Made by a program: the position numbers and the translations under genes
Shown here: one piece after another, positions 45,233 through 54,663 of the stretch
Numbering within the stretch: the stretch's first letter is position 1
Layout: each line of letters opens with the position of its first letter
Notes under the pieces: generated by a model
Told to the model about the DNA's origin: nothing
Databases searched by the model: none
The model's input: the letters and a program-made list of their open reading frames with translations, nothing else
DNA from: SZUA-309 sp965215995
GTDB taxonomy: Bacteria; Pseudomonadota; Gammaproteobacteria; Pseudomonadales; Azotimanducaceae
NCBI GenBank assembly: GCA_965215995.1
Contig: OZ244128.1
Span: forward strand, 2,294,001-2,358,000
Length of the DNA stretch: 64,000 nucleotides
Direction: 5' to 3'

Positions 45233-45771
45233 CCGACGTGCTTTTCTACATCACCACCTTCCTGCTGCAGACAGTGACCGTGCTGTTCGTCGCCCGATTT
45301 CTGCTACAGGCCTGCCGGGTCGACTTCTACAACCCCATTTCCCAGGGGATCGTGAAGATCACGGATCCAGTGCTGAAACCCATGCGTCTCGCCCTGCCTG
45401 CTTACCGCAACATCGATTTCGCTTCATTCCTGGCGGCGGTGCTGACCCAGATCGTTTTCTTCTACGCCATCGCCGCCATCCTCGGCCAGTACCCCGGAAC
45501 CGCGGTGCAGGTCATCGTGAACAGCGCCATTCGGGTTCTGTCGTTCATCGTCACCGGGATGTGGTGGGCAATACTGATCATGATCATCGCCAGCTTTCTG
45601 GCCCCAGGCAGTTACCACCCCGCTCTGGCATTGCTGCAGCAGATCACCGAGCCGCTACTGGCACCGGCCCGGAAGCTGATCCCGCCGATGGGTGGGCTCG
45701 ACTTCTCGCCCATTCTGGTTTTCCTCCTGATCGGCGTCATCGAGCGCATCCTGCCGCAGCTGTATATCTGA
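45229..45771 (+). CDS. YggT family membrane protein
   Basis: A 180-residue integral membrane protein with two repeated YGGT units. Each has hydrophobic helices and a Pro-rich loop: FYNPISQGIVKITDPVLKPMR in the first and YHPALALLQQITEPLLAPARKLIPP in the second, the latter ending in LDFSPILVFLLIGVIERIL. Homologues are linked to osmotic protection, cell shape and division in other bacteria. The role here is unknown. The start overlaps the proC stop by 4 bp. Confidence 0.92.
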   Translation: MTDVLFYITTFLLQTVTVLFVARFLLQACRVDFYNPISQGIVKITDPVLKPMRLALPAYRNIDFASFLAAVLTQIVFFYAIAAILGQYPGTAVQVIVNSAIRVLSFIVTGMWWAILIMIIASFLAPGSYHPALALLQQITEPLLAPARKLIPPMGGLDFSPILVFLLIGVIERILPQLYI

Positions 45772-45781
45772 GCATTTCGGC

Positions 45782-46942
45782 ATGAGCCAGGTCCCTGCAA
45801 GCACTGAAGGTTCGGTTGGTATCGTCCGACCGGAGACCTTCGTACACCCGGCAGATTTCCTGCTGAAGTGCGACACCCTCCTGCCGGGCTTCGAGCTCGT
45901 CTACGAGACTTACGGCACTCTGAACGAAAGCGCCTCCAACGCCGTGCTGGTCTGCCACGCCCTGTCCGGCAATCATCACGCCGCCGGCGTGCACAGCACC
46001 GACGATGCCAAGCCCGGCTGGTGGGATGCCTGTATCGGCCCCGGCAAACCCATCGACACGTCTCGCTTCTTCGTGGTGAGCCTGAACAACCTGGGCGGCT
46101 GTCACGGCTCCACCGGACCGCTGACGGTGAATCCTGCCACCGGCGAGCCCTGGGGACCGGATTTCCCAACGGTGACGGTCAGCGACTGGGTTCGCTCGCA
46201 GTTGCTGCTCGCCGATCATCTCGGCATCGAGCGCTTTGCTGCCGTGATCGGTGGCAGCCTCGGCGGCATGCAAGCCATGCAGTGGGCAATCGACGCGCCC
46301 GAGCGGCTCGGTGCAGCCGTGCTGATCGCCTCCGCCGCTCGCCTCTCCGCCCAGAACATCGCCTTCAATGAGATTGCTCGCCAGGCCATCCTCTCCGACC
46401 CCGAGTTCCACGGTGGCCACTACCGCAGTCGTGGCGCCAACCCGGATCTCGGCCTGAGGCTGGCGCGCATGGTCGGTCACGTCACCTACCTGTCCGATGA
46501 TGGCATGGGTCGCAAATTCGGCCGTGAGATCAAATCGGGTGATATCGCCCATGGCCGTGACGTGGAGTTTCAGGTGGAGAGCTATCTGCACTACCAGGGT
46601 CGGTCGTTCTCCGGTCGCTTCGATGCGAACACCTACCTGCTGATGACCTATGCGCTCGACTACTTCGATCCGGCCAGCGAGTACGGCAACGACCTGGTCG
46701 CTGCCTTAGCGGGCACCACGTGCGATTTCTGCGTCATCTCCTTCTCTACGGACTGGCGTTTCGCACCAGCGCGCTCCCGGGAGATCACAGATGCACTGAT
46801 GACCGCGCGCAAAAACGTGGTGAGCTGCGAAATCGAATCCGAGCACGGGCACGATTCCTTCCTGTTACCCATCGATCGCTACTTCGACGTGCTGGGGGGT
46901 TACTTCCAACGCCTGGCGGAGGAGGTCGATCGTGCGGGCTGA
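45782..46942 (+). CDS. metX: Homoserine O-acyltransferase MetX
   Basis: Acylates homoserine for methionine synthesis. It has 386 residues of alpha/beta-hydrolase fold. The nucleophile is Ser159 in IGGSLGGMQ, with VSLNNLGGCHGSTGP and late SIESEHGHDSFLLP-type triad residues (EIESEHGHDSFLL). The pairing with metW is typical of proteobacteria. Whether it uses succinyl- or acetyl-CoA cannot be decided by eye. MetX proteins next to metW are often succinyltransferases. Confidence 0.93.
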   Translation: MSQVPASTEGSVGIVRPETFVHPADFLLKCDTLLPGFELVYETYGTLNESASNAVLVCHALSGNHHAAGVHSTDDAKPGWWDACIGPGKPIDTSRFFVVSLNNLGGCHGSTGPLTVNPATGEPWGPDFPTVTVSDWVRSQLLLADHLGIERFAAVIGGSLGGMQAMQWAIDAPERLGAAVLIASAARLSAQNIAFNEIARQAILSDPEFHGGHYRSRGANPDLGLRLARMVGHVTYLSDDGMGRKFGREIKSGDIAHGRDVEFQVESYLHYQGRSFSGRFDANTYLLMTYALDYFDPASEYGNDLVAALAGTTCDFCVISFSTDWRFAPARSREITDALMTARKNVVSCEIESEHGHDSFLLPIDRYFDVLGGYFQRLAEEVDRAG

Positions 46943-47531
46943 CCTGGCCATCATCGCCGATCTGGTCAACCCTGGTGCCAGGGTGCTCGACCTGGGTTGC
47001 GGGGAGGGGGAGCTGCTCGCCCGGCTGAAAACAGACAAGTCAGTCAACGGCTACGGGCTGGAGATCGACCCGGACAACATCACCACCTGCATTCACAAGG
47101 GTGTGAACGTGATCGAGCAGGACCTGGACGCCGGGCTCGACAACTTCGCAGACGACAGTTTCGATATGGTGGTCATGACCGAGACGCTGCAGTCCGTGAA
47201 AGCGCCTGTAGACATGCTGAAGGACATGCTCCGAATAGGCCAGGAGTGCATCGTCACCTTCCCGAACTTCGGCCATTGGCGGTGCAGGACCTACCTGGCC
47301 ACCCGAGGGCGGATGCCCGTATCCGAGCATCTGCCACACAGCTGGTACGACACGCCCAACATTCACCTGTGCACCTTCCTGGATTTCGAGCGACTCTGCC
47401 AGGCGGAAGGCTTTAACATCATCGAGCGCTTCGTGGTGGATGCAGAGCATGCCAATCGACCGCTGATCAACCGCTTCCCCAACTTCTTCGGCACCTTCGC
47501 TTTTTACCGGCTTGGCAGGCCCGGATCATGA
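46932..47531 (+). CDS. metW: MetW, methionine biosynthesis methyltransferase-like protein
   Basis: A 199-residue class I SAM-fold protein with RVLDLGCGEGELLARL and FDMVVMTETLQSVKAP. GQECIVTFPNFGHWRCR and HLPHSWYDTPNIHLCTF are the MetW signature. It is required with MetX for homoserine acylation in several bacteria. The GTG start lies 11 bp inside metX, so expression is coupled. Confidence 0.95.
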   Translation: MRADLAIIADLVNPGARVLDLGCGEGELLARLKTDKSVNGYGLEIDPDNITTCIHKGVNVIEQDLDAGLDNFADDSFDMVVMTETLQSVKAPVDMLKDMLRIGQECIVTFPNFGHWRCRTYLATRGRMPVSEHLPHSWYDTPNIHLCTFLDFERLCQAEGFNIIERFVVDAEHANRPLINRFPNFFGTFAFYRLGRPGS

Positions 47532-48004
47532 AAACAACTGACCACACCCACCACCAGAGCGCTGGTCTGACGTCGAGGTTAATCTCGACAGTTGTGCTGC
47601 TCGGGGCTCTGTCGATGTCTACCACAGCACAGGCCGAGCAGAAACAGATGCTGGGGCCCTATGAAGCCCACTACGTGGTGGTCCAATCCACCTTCTTCAA
47701 CGAGGCGATTGCCGCTAAGTACGGCATCGTTCGAGGCCGGGACCGGGCGTTGATGAACCTGTCTTTTCTCGACGAGTCCCGGACGCCGGTAGCAGCGACC
47801 CTGACCGGGGTCTCGAAAAACCTGCTGAGTCAGGAGATGGAGCTGGAATTCAGGGAGGTGCGCGAAGGTTCCGCCATCTACTACCTGGCCGAGGTCCGAC
47901 ACACCGACAGGGAGACGCTGCGCTTCCGCGTGCAGGTCACAACCCCAGACGGCAAGACGCGGGAGCTGGCCTTTCAGCAGCAGATGTTCTGGGACGGCCG
48001 ATGA
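47528..48004 (+). CDS. DUF4426 secreted protein
   Basis: A 158-residue protein with an N-terminal hydrophobic signal (LISTVVLLGALSMSTTAQA, cleavage likely after AQA), so it is probably periplasmic. The mature part has GPYEAHYVVVQSTFFNEAIAAKYGI and ends in FQQQMFWDGR. It belongs to the DUF4426 family found between metW and rdgB in Pseudomonas-like genomes. The function is unknown. It overlaps metW and rdgB by 4 bp on each side. Confidence 0.87.
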   Translation: MKTTDHTHHQSAGLTSRLISTVVLLGALSMSTTAQAEQKQMLGPYEAHYVVVQSTFFNEAIAAKYGIVRGRDRALMNLSFLDESRTPVAATLTGVSKNLLSQEMELEFREVREGSAIYYLAEVRHTDRETLRFRVQVTTPDGKTRELAFQQQMFWDGR

Positions 48005-48618
48005 GGGTAGTGCTGGCCAGCAGCAATGCAGGCAAGCTGATCGAGCTTGATGCACTGCTGGCACCCTTTGCGATGACTCTGATTGCTCAGGGGGAGCTCG
48101 GAATCGAGCCAGCAGCCGAGACCGGCTGCACGTTCGTCGAGAACGCGCTGGAGAAGGCGCGGCACGCAAGCCGGGAAAGCGGCCTGCCGGCAATCGCCGA
48201 CGACTCGGGCCTCTCCGTGGACGCCCTGAACGGCGAGCCCGGCGTGTACTCAGCCAGATACGCAGGCAGCCCAGCCAATGACGCAGCCAACAACAGAAAG
48301 CTGGTCGCCGAGCTCACCGAACGGGGACTATTGGGTGCCGACGGCGCGCCGTCAGAACGGACCGCCGCCTTCTTCTTCAGCGTGGTGGTGCTGCTCCGCC
48401 ATGCAGAGGATCCCACGCCGCTGATCGCTTCCGGCCGCTGGAACGGTCAGATCACCGGCAATCCGCACGGCAGCAACGGATTCGGCTACGACCCGCACTT
48501 CTGGCTGCCCGATCGTCAGCTGACCTCCGCCGATCTGCCGACGGAAGAGAAGAACCGGATCAGTCATCGCTCCCTGGCGGTGGTTGCCCTGACCCGGCAA
48601 CTGGACGAGGCGTTCTGA
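48001..48618 (+). CDS. rdgB: RdgB/HAM1 XTP/dITP pyrophosphatase
   Basis: Removes ITP, dITP and XTP from the nucleotide pool. The 205-residue protein has VLASSNAGKLIEL, the catalytic ADDSGLSVDALNGEPGVYSARYAG block and a C-terminal HRSLAV (substrate-base pocket). GFGYDPHFWLPD is also conserved. The start overlaps the DUF4426 stop by 4 bp. Confidence 0.96.
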   Translation: MRVVLASSNAGKLIELDALLAPFAMTLIAQGELGIEPAAETGCTFVENALEKARHASRESGLPAIADDSGLSVDALNGEPGVYSARYAGSPANDAANNRKLVAELTERGLLGADGAPSERTAAFFFSVVVLLRHAEDPTPLIASGRWNGQITGNPHGSNGFGYDPHFWLPDRQLTSADLPTEEKNRISHRSLAVVALTRQLDEAF

Positions 48619-48619
48619 T

Positions 48620-49792
48620 GTGCGACAGCCGCATATGGACAACCTGATCGACCAGGCGTTTGCTCCATCCCACAGCACCTCTCCTTACAGTGCCTCGCTG
48701 TATGTGCATATGCCCTGGTGTGTGCGCAGGTGTCCTTACTGCGACTTCAACTCGCATCCGCTGAAGGCCGAGTTGCCCGTTGCAAGTTACGTGGATGCCC
48801 TTGTCAAAGACCTGCAGGTCCAGCTGCGGCAGAGCGGAATCACCACCATCACAACAGTTTTTTTCGGCGGTGGTACGCCCAGCCTCTTTCCCGCGGACGC
48901 TTTTGCGCAGGTGCTCGAGGTATTGAACGGCGTTCTGGCGGCGGATGCCGAGGTGACCATGGAGGCCAATCCCGGCACCACGGAACACGGTGAGCTGGAA
49001 AGCTACAGGCGCGCCGGCATCAATCGACTCTCGTTCGGTGCCCAGTCCTTCAACGATGCGCATCTGGCCGAGCTCGGCCGCATCCACACGAGCGATGCCA
49101 TTCGCGCCAGCTTCGAGCTGGCTCGAGGGGCGGGATTCGACAATGTGAATCTGGACCTCATGTACGGTCTGCCCAACCAGTCCAGAGACGAGGCGCTGGC
49201 CGATCTAAGCGCCGCCATCGCGCTCAATCCGGAGCACATATCCTGGTACCAACTGACACTCGAGCCGAAAACCGAGTTCGCCCGGCGCCCGCCGCCGCTG
49301 CCCGGTGACATTGTCATGGAAGCCATGGAAGCTGCCGGCCGTCAGTTACTGGCAGCAGCCGGCTATCACCGCTACGAGGTTTCCGCCTATGCACGGTCCG
49401 GACGTGAGTGTCGGCACAACCGTCAGTACTGGACCTTCGGCGACTATCTGGGTATCGGGGCGGGCGCGCACGGCAAGAGACGGTGTTCAGATGGCACCTT
49501 TCTGCGCACCCGGAAAGCCCATCAGCCCCGCCTCTACCTCAAAGATCCGCGAGCCATTATCGAAGCGCCTGTTCCGCTCGACGCTCTGCCGGAGGAGTTC
49601 ATGCTGAACGTGCTGCGACTGGCCGAGGGCGTACCGCTCGATCGATTCGAGGCGACCACCGGCCTTCCCTTGAGCGCCCTGGAACCCGCGCGCAGCGCCC
49701 AGATCGAGGCCGGACTACTCAGAACCGATCGACTGGCAGCGACAGCACGCGGTTACCCGCTGCTGGATAGTCTCATTCAGGCGTACCTGTAG
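48620..49792 (+). CDS. hemW: HemW, radical-SAM heme chaperone
   Basis: Radical SAM protein related to HemN but acting in heme delivery rather than oxidation. The 390-residue protein has the [4Fe-4S] motif Cys34, Cys38 and Cys41 (CVRRCPYCDFNSH), with the extra Cys of HemN (CPYCxFC) replaced by Asn, which marks HemW. TVFFGGGTPSLF and EANPGT follow. The start is either GTG 48620 or ATG 48635, which lacks the first five residues. The stop faces trmB. Confidence 0.94.
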   Translation: MRQPHMDNLIDQAFAPSHSTSPYSASLYVHMPWCVRRCPYCDFNSHPLKAELPVASYVDALVKDLQVQLRQSGITTITTVFFGGGTPSLFPADAFAQVLEVLNGVLAADAEVTMEANPGTTEHGELESYRRAGINRLSFGAQSFNDAHLAELGRIHTSDAIRASFELARGAGFDNVNLDLMYGLPNQSRDEALADLSAAIALNPEHISWYQLTLEPKTEFARRPPPLPGDIVMEAMEAAGRQLLAAAGYHRYEVSAYARSGRECRHNRQYWTFGDYLGIGAGAHGKRRCSDGTFLRTRKAHQPRLYLKDPRAIIEAPVPLDALPEEFMLNVLRLAEGVPLDRFEATTGLPLSALEPARSAQIEAGLLRTDRLAATARGYPLLDSLIQAYL

Positions 49793-49832
49793 GTATCCGC
49801 CTTCTCCACCTGCGCTAATCGCGGCACTTGCC

Positions 49833-50582
49833 TCAGTCGGGGCAGTTGCGGCGCCGGTAAGAGAGATCCCAGACCGGGTGTCCAAGGCGCTGACCGCGTG
49901 CTTCGAAGCGGGTGACGTTGCGTCCTTCGAACCGGCTCGCGTAGCCATCGCCCGCTTCGTTCTGGAGCTGGCTTTGCCCGTTCAGCACTTTCAGCATCTG
50001 CTCCGCGTAATCCTGCCAGTCGGTGGCCAGGCGCAACCGTCCGCCCCGGCCCAGTCGATCAACCAGCAGGGCGGCGAAGTCGTGGTTGATGAGGCGGCGC
50101 TTCCGGTGCCGTTTTTTCGGCCAGGGATCCGGAAAAAAGACGCGCACCTCGGCAAGTGCGGCCGGCGCGATGAAGCGCTCGAGCACTTCGCCAGCATCCG
50201 CGCTGATCACCCGGATGTTGTGAAGACCGCGCTCAGCCATCCCTTTCAGCAGGCTACCGATGCCAGGCTCGTACACTTCGATGCCAAGCAGATTCCAGTC
50301 CGGTTTGGTCTCCGCCCAGTCCAGGAGCGCCTGGCCGGTACCGAACCCAATCTCAAGACCGACCGGCGCTGAGCGATCGAACACGGCGTCCAGATCCAGC
50401 GGCACGGATTCACCGAGGGGCACCAGCACCTGTGGACCCAAGGCTTCGAGCGCTTTCGCCTGGCCTCGGGTCAGGCGGCCACGTTTGCGGAGATAGGTAC
50501 TCAAGGCCGAGGCCAGGTTCAGTTCCCGCGTGGCGGTGAATGTCTGAAGTGACTGGCAGCACTCACCGCGAGCGCCAGCCAA
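49833..50582 (-). CDS. trmB: tRNA (guanine-N7)-methyltransferase TrmB
   Basis: Methylates G46 of tRNA. The core shows GRLTRGQAKALEAL, PVGLEIGFGTGQALLDWA (SAM loop), VFFPDPWPKKRHRKRRLI (the family signature) and a tail of DGYASRFEGRNVTRFEARGQRLGH. The ATG at 50582 gives 249 residues but lies 64 bp inside the DUF423 gene, and the first 25 or so residues are not family-like. The true start may be nearer 50504 (TTG). Confidence 0.92.
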   Translation of the reverse strand: MAGARGECCQSLQTFTATRELNLASALSTYLRKRGRLTRGQAKALEALGPQVLVPLGESVPLDLDAVFDRSAPVGLEIGFGTGQALLDWAETKPDWNLLGIEVYEPGIGSLLKGMAERGLHNIRVISADAGEVLERFIAPAALAEVRVFFPDPWPKKRHRKRRLINHDFAALLVDRLGRGGRLRLATDWQDYAEQMLKVLNGQSQLQNEAGDGYASRFEGRNVTRFEARGQRLGHPVWDLSYRRRNCPD

Positions 50583-50938
50583 CCAGCGATGAGCAACAGC
50601 CCGCCGAGCGGAGTGACCGGCCCGAGCAGCCTCGGACCGTCCAGCGACAACCAGTACAGGCTACCGGAGAACAACAGGATGCCCAGACCGAAGCACCACC
50701 CGGCAATGGTCAGAGCGCGAGTGCTGGCCGTCGTCGCCAGTGCCCCGCAGAGCACCAGAGCCAGGGCATGGACCATATGATATTGAACCGCCGTATCCCA
50801 CACTTCTGCCTGACGCTCGCTGAGCATGGTGGCCAGAGCGTGGGCGCCAAAAGCACCCAGACAAACGGCAGCGGCGCCAAAAATGGCGCCGCTCAGAACA
50901 AAATGGTGGGGGGTGATGACGACCCGTCCGTCAGGCAA
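50519..50938 (-). CDS. DUF423 (YgdD-like) membrane protein
   Basis: A 139-residue protein with four hydrophobic segments: HHFVLSGAIFGAAAVCLGAFGAHAL split around residue 20, VHALALVLCGAL, GWCFGLGILLFSGSLYWL and PLGGLLLIAGWLALAV. AVQYHMVHALAL and the LFSGSLY motif identify DUF423. The function is unknown. Its start overlaps the rpoH stop by 8 bp and its end overlaps the annotated trmB start. Confidence 0.85.
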   Translation of the reverse strand: MPDGRVVITPHHFVLSGAIFGAAAVCLGAFGAHALATMLSERQAEVWDTAVQYHMVHALALVLCGALATTASTRALTIAGWCFGLGILLFSGSLYWLSLDGPRLLGPVTPLGGLLLIAGWLALAVSAASHFRHSPPRGN

Positions 50939-51785
50939 CCAACGCCAGCTTCAGTTTCTTCATGGCGTTCTTCTCGATCTGGCGAATACGCTCCGCCGAC
51001 ACGCCGTATTCATCGGCCAGGTCCTGCAGCGTGGTTTTGTCATCCTTGAGCCAGCGGCGCTGGATCACGTCCCGGCTGCGGTCGTCCAGATCGAAAAGCG
51101 CATGGCGCAGCTTCTCGCTGCTGTTTGAGGCGAAATCTGCATCGGCGATCAGGTCGGCTGGATCGGGTTCTGACGAGGCCAGATAGTGCACGGGTGCGGT
51201 GGCGGCCTCGTCGTCGTCCGCATCCGCAGGCGACTCGTAGGTAAGATCCGTTGCCGCCAGCCGTCCCTCCATCCGGGTGACCTCCTGCTCGGAGACGCCC
51301 AGTTCCTCAGCCACCGCCTTGGTCTCTTCCCGGGTCAGCCAGGCCAGCCGCTTTTTCGATGAGCGGAGGTTGAAGAACAGCTTCCGCTGCGCTTTGGTGG
51401 TGGCCACCTTGACGATGCGCCAGTTACGCAGGATGAACTCGTGCATTTCCGCTTTGATCCAATGCACGGCGAAAGAAACCAGGCGAACGCCTACCTCAGG
51501 GTTGAATCGCTTTACCGCCTTCATCAGGCCCACGTTGCCTTCCTGGATCAGGTCCGCCTCAGAGAGACCATAGCCACGATAGCTACGGGCCAGGTGAACG
51601 ACGAATCGCAGGTGGCAGAGCACCAGCTCCCGGGCGGCTTCCAGATCGTTCTCGTAGTAGAAGCGCTCGGCCAAAGCCTTTTCCTGTTCAGGCGTCAGCA
51701 CCGGGAAGGCACTGATGGTCTGAACGTAGGCATCCAGGTCGCGGCCTGGAGCCAGGGTATTCAGGGCGATTACGTCCGTTGTCAT
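50931..51785 (-). CDS. rpoH: RNA polymerase heat-shock sigma factor RpoH (sigma-32)
   Basis: Directs RNA polymerase to heat-shock promoters. The 284-residue protein has a region 2 with EADLIQEGNVGLMKAVKRF, the RpoH-specific box QRKLFFNLRSSKKRL and a C-terminal region 4 helix-turn-helix (TTLQDLADEYGVSAERIRQIE). GGAGGT precedes the ATG. It follows ftsX, the universal gammaproteobacterial order. The short upstream gap carries a CIRCE-like operator, so HrcA control is likely in place of, or in addition to, sigma-factor relay. Confidence 0.97.
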   Translation of the reverse strand: MTTDVIALNTLAPGRDLDAYVQTISAFPVLTPEQEKALAERFYYENDLEAARELVLCHLRFVVHLARSYRGYGLSEADLIQEGNVGLMKAVKRFNPEVGVRLVSFAVHWIKAEMHEFILRNWRIVKVATTKAQRKLFFNLRSSKKRLAWLTREETKAVAEELGVSEQEVTRMEGRLAATDLTYESPADADDDEAATAPVHYLASSEPDPADLIADADFASNSSEKLRHALFDLDDRSRDVIQRRWLKDDKTTLQDLADEYGVSAERIRQIEKNAMKKLKLALVA

Positions 51786-51826
51786 TGTGATACCTCCGGT
51801 AACACTCGTCTCTTCCTAGGGAAATA

Positions 51827-51853
51827 TTAGCACTCCTATCTTAGGACTGCTAA
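51827..51853 (-). promoter_or_regulatory. CIRCE-like HrcA operator upstream of rpoH
   Basis: TTAGCACTC (51827-51835), a 9-bp spacer and GACTGCTAA (51845-51853) match the CIRCE consensus TTAGCACTC-N9-GAGTGCTAA with one mismatch. The palindrome extends to 51825-51855. A -10-like TAATAT for rpoH (51824-51829, minus strand) overlaps one arm. It lies 42 bp before the rpoH ATG. HrcA is the known repressor of such sites. No hrcA gene is in the window. Confidence 0.8.
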
Positions 51854-51876
51854 TACCGGCCGTGGTTCCCGATTGC

Positions 51877-51888
51877 TACGTTAACGTA
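51877..51888. promoter_or_regulatory. 12-bp perfect palindrome between ftsX and rpoH
   Basis: TACGTTAACGTA is perfectly symmetrical. It lies between the ftsX stop and the CIRCE site, a plausible second operator or upstream promoter element. There is no family match. Confidence 0.3.
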
Positions 51889-51894
51889 TTGAAT

Positions 51895-52884
51895 TCACAG
51901 AATTTCCAGATCGCGAAGGCGCGTGGTAGCCGCCATCAGGGCACCAAGCACCCCGAGCACCCCGCCGATCACCAGCAGGCTGCCGAGAAAGAGTGGATCG
52001 AAGCCAACCAGATCGAGTTCCTGGGAATAGCTGCCAATTAAACTGCTTAATGGCGTCTCGACGATCACCAGACACAGGCTGATCAGCATGGCGGCGATCA
52101 ACCCACCACCCAGGCCATAGAATGCACCAAAGTAGAGAAAGGGTCGTCGCATCTGCCGTTCCGTCGCACCGATGAGCTTCAGAACCTTCAGTTCCTCTAG
52201 GCGGGCCTCGATAGCCAGGCGGACGGAGGTGGAAGTTACCAGCACCGCCCCCACCCCGAACAGCACGCCCAGGATCACACCCAGGCGACTGACAACCGAG
52301 GAGATATCCGACACCCGTTCGAGCCAGGTTTTTTCCACCACCACTTCTGCAACGCCACTGAGACCGGACACTTCCTCGGTCATGCCCGACAGCTCTTGCA
52401 CGGTGACATCCGTTGCCAGTGTGGCCTTCAGAGAGGCGGGCAATGGATTGGTCTCCAACAGATCCAGAGCATCCGCCAGGTCCGTGAATCGGCGGAACTC
52501 CAGAAGGGCGGATTCCGGGTCGGTCACGGTCACGTCTGTCACCCGCTCATCGGCAGACAACTCGACCACGGCGGCTTCAATGACGGCACTATCCGTTCCC
52601 AGCTCGAAATAGGCGGTAAGTCCCGGTCGGCCATCCCAGGCCGCCGTCATCGCAGACAGATTCTGTTGAATCAGGTAGAGACCTGCCGGCAGGGCCAGGG
52701 CGATACCGACCAGCAACCAGACCAGCAGGCTGGTGCCGAGCCGGGCACTGATGAAGTGCATGGTCTCCCTACCGATCCGCACGTGATCGCGCCACCAGGC
52801 ACCAGCCCCTGGGCGCATGGGTGGCCAGGGGTCACTGGCCCGTCGCGGCGCTTGTGTTTCAGCCATCCGTTTCTCCTCCGGCAT
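51895..52884 (-). CDS. ftsX: FtsX, cell-division ABC transporter permease
   Basis: Membrane partner of FtsE. The complex activates septal peptidoglycan hydrolases through EnvC. The 329-residue protein has four membrane segments: TSLLVWLLVGIALALPAG near the N-terminus, then after a periplasmic domain LGVILGVLFGVGAVLVTST, GLGGGLIAAMLISLCLV and GSLLVIGGVLGVLGALMA. EELKVLKLIGATERQMRRPF is the conserved cytoplasmic motif. Its start lies inside the end of ftsE. Confidence 0.95.
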   Translation of the reverse strand: MPEEKRMAETQAPRRASDPWPPMRPGAGAWWRDHVRIGRETMHFISARLGTSLLVWLLVGIALALPAGLYLIQQNLSAMTAAWDGRPGLTAYFELGTDSAVIEAAVVELSADERVTDVTVTDPESALLEFRRFTDLADALDLLETNPLPASLKATLATDVTVQELSGMTEEVSGLSGVAEVVVEKTWLERVSDISSVVSRLGVILGVLFGVGAVLVTSTSVRLAIEARLEELKVLKLIGATERQMRRPFLYFGAFYGLGGGLIAAMLISLCLVIVETPLSSLIGSYSQELDLVGFDPLFLGSLLVIGGVLGVLGALMAATTRLRDLEIL

Positions 52885-53566
52885 GGCTCTGACGGGTATC
52901 TACCCCATCGCGCACGATCATTCCCTGGTCCAGCTCGATGATTCTCACGCCCATGGACTCGATCAGATCGCGATCGTGGGAAGCGACGATCACCGTCGTG
53001 CCCACCTGGTTGAACTGCTCGAACAGCTTCATGATGTCCCGGGAGAGTTCCGGGTCCAGGTTTCCGGTGGGCTCGTCGGCCAGCAGTATTTTCGGCCGGG
53101 TGACCACTGCCCGGGCAATGCCGACCCTTTGCTGCTCGCCGGTAGACAGATAACGCGGATACAGCCGTTCCTTTTCCAGCAGACCAACCCGTGACAGCGC
53201 CGCCCGAACCCGCCGGGCAATGTCCTTCTCCTTCATGCCGCCGATCCTGAGCGGCAACGAAACGTTGTCGTAAACGCTGCGATGTGAGAGCAGATGATGA
53301 TCCTGGAATACTGCCCCCAGATGCTGCCGGTAGTGAGCCAGACGCCGACCGCTCATCCGGGTGACGTTCACACCGTTGACCAGAATCTGGCCTCGAGACG
53401 GCTGGTCCAGGCAGAGCAGCAGCTTGAGAAACGTGCTCTTTCCCGCCCCGGAGTGGCCGGTGAGGAAAGCCATGGATCCTTCGGCAAATTCCGCCGACAC
53501 GTTGACCAGCGCTTCCTGGCCATTGTCGAAGCGCTTGGTGACGCCGTGGAACTCGATCTGCGCCAT
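52859..53566 (-). CDS. ftsE: FtsE, cell-division ABC transporter ATPase
   Basis: A 235-residue ABC ATPase. Walker A is GHSGAGKST, Walker B is ILLADEPTGNLD, and the signature is LSTGEQQRVGIARA, with Thr replacing the usual first Gly. The H-loop is VIVASHD. It couples ATP hydrolysis to FtsX and cell-wall hydrolysis. It overlaps ftsX by 26 bp and follows ftsY by 3 bp. Confidence 0.96.
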   Translation of the reverse strand: MAQIEFHGVTKRFDNGQEALVNVSAEFAEGSMAFLTGHSGAGKSTFLKLLLCLDQPSRGQILVNGVNVTRMSGRRLAHYRQHLGAVFQDHHLLSHRSVYDNVSLPLRIGGMKEKDIARRVRAALSRVGLLEKERLYPRYLSTGEQQRVGIARAVVTRPKILLADEPTGNLDPELSRDIMKLFEQFNQVGTTVIVASHDRDLIESMGVRIIELDQGMIVRDGVDTRQSHAGGETDG

Positions 53567-53569
53567 CCG

Positions 53570-54574
<1,005 letters not shown>

Positions 54575-54663
54575 TCGTAATCCTAATGCCGCGCCGGCAG
54601 CTTCCGGGCTGATACGTCCCGGCTATTGCTTCCCAATCAGGCTTCCCGCCTACTTTGCCGATC

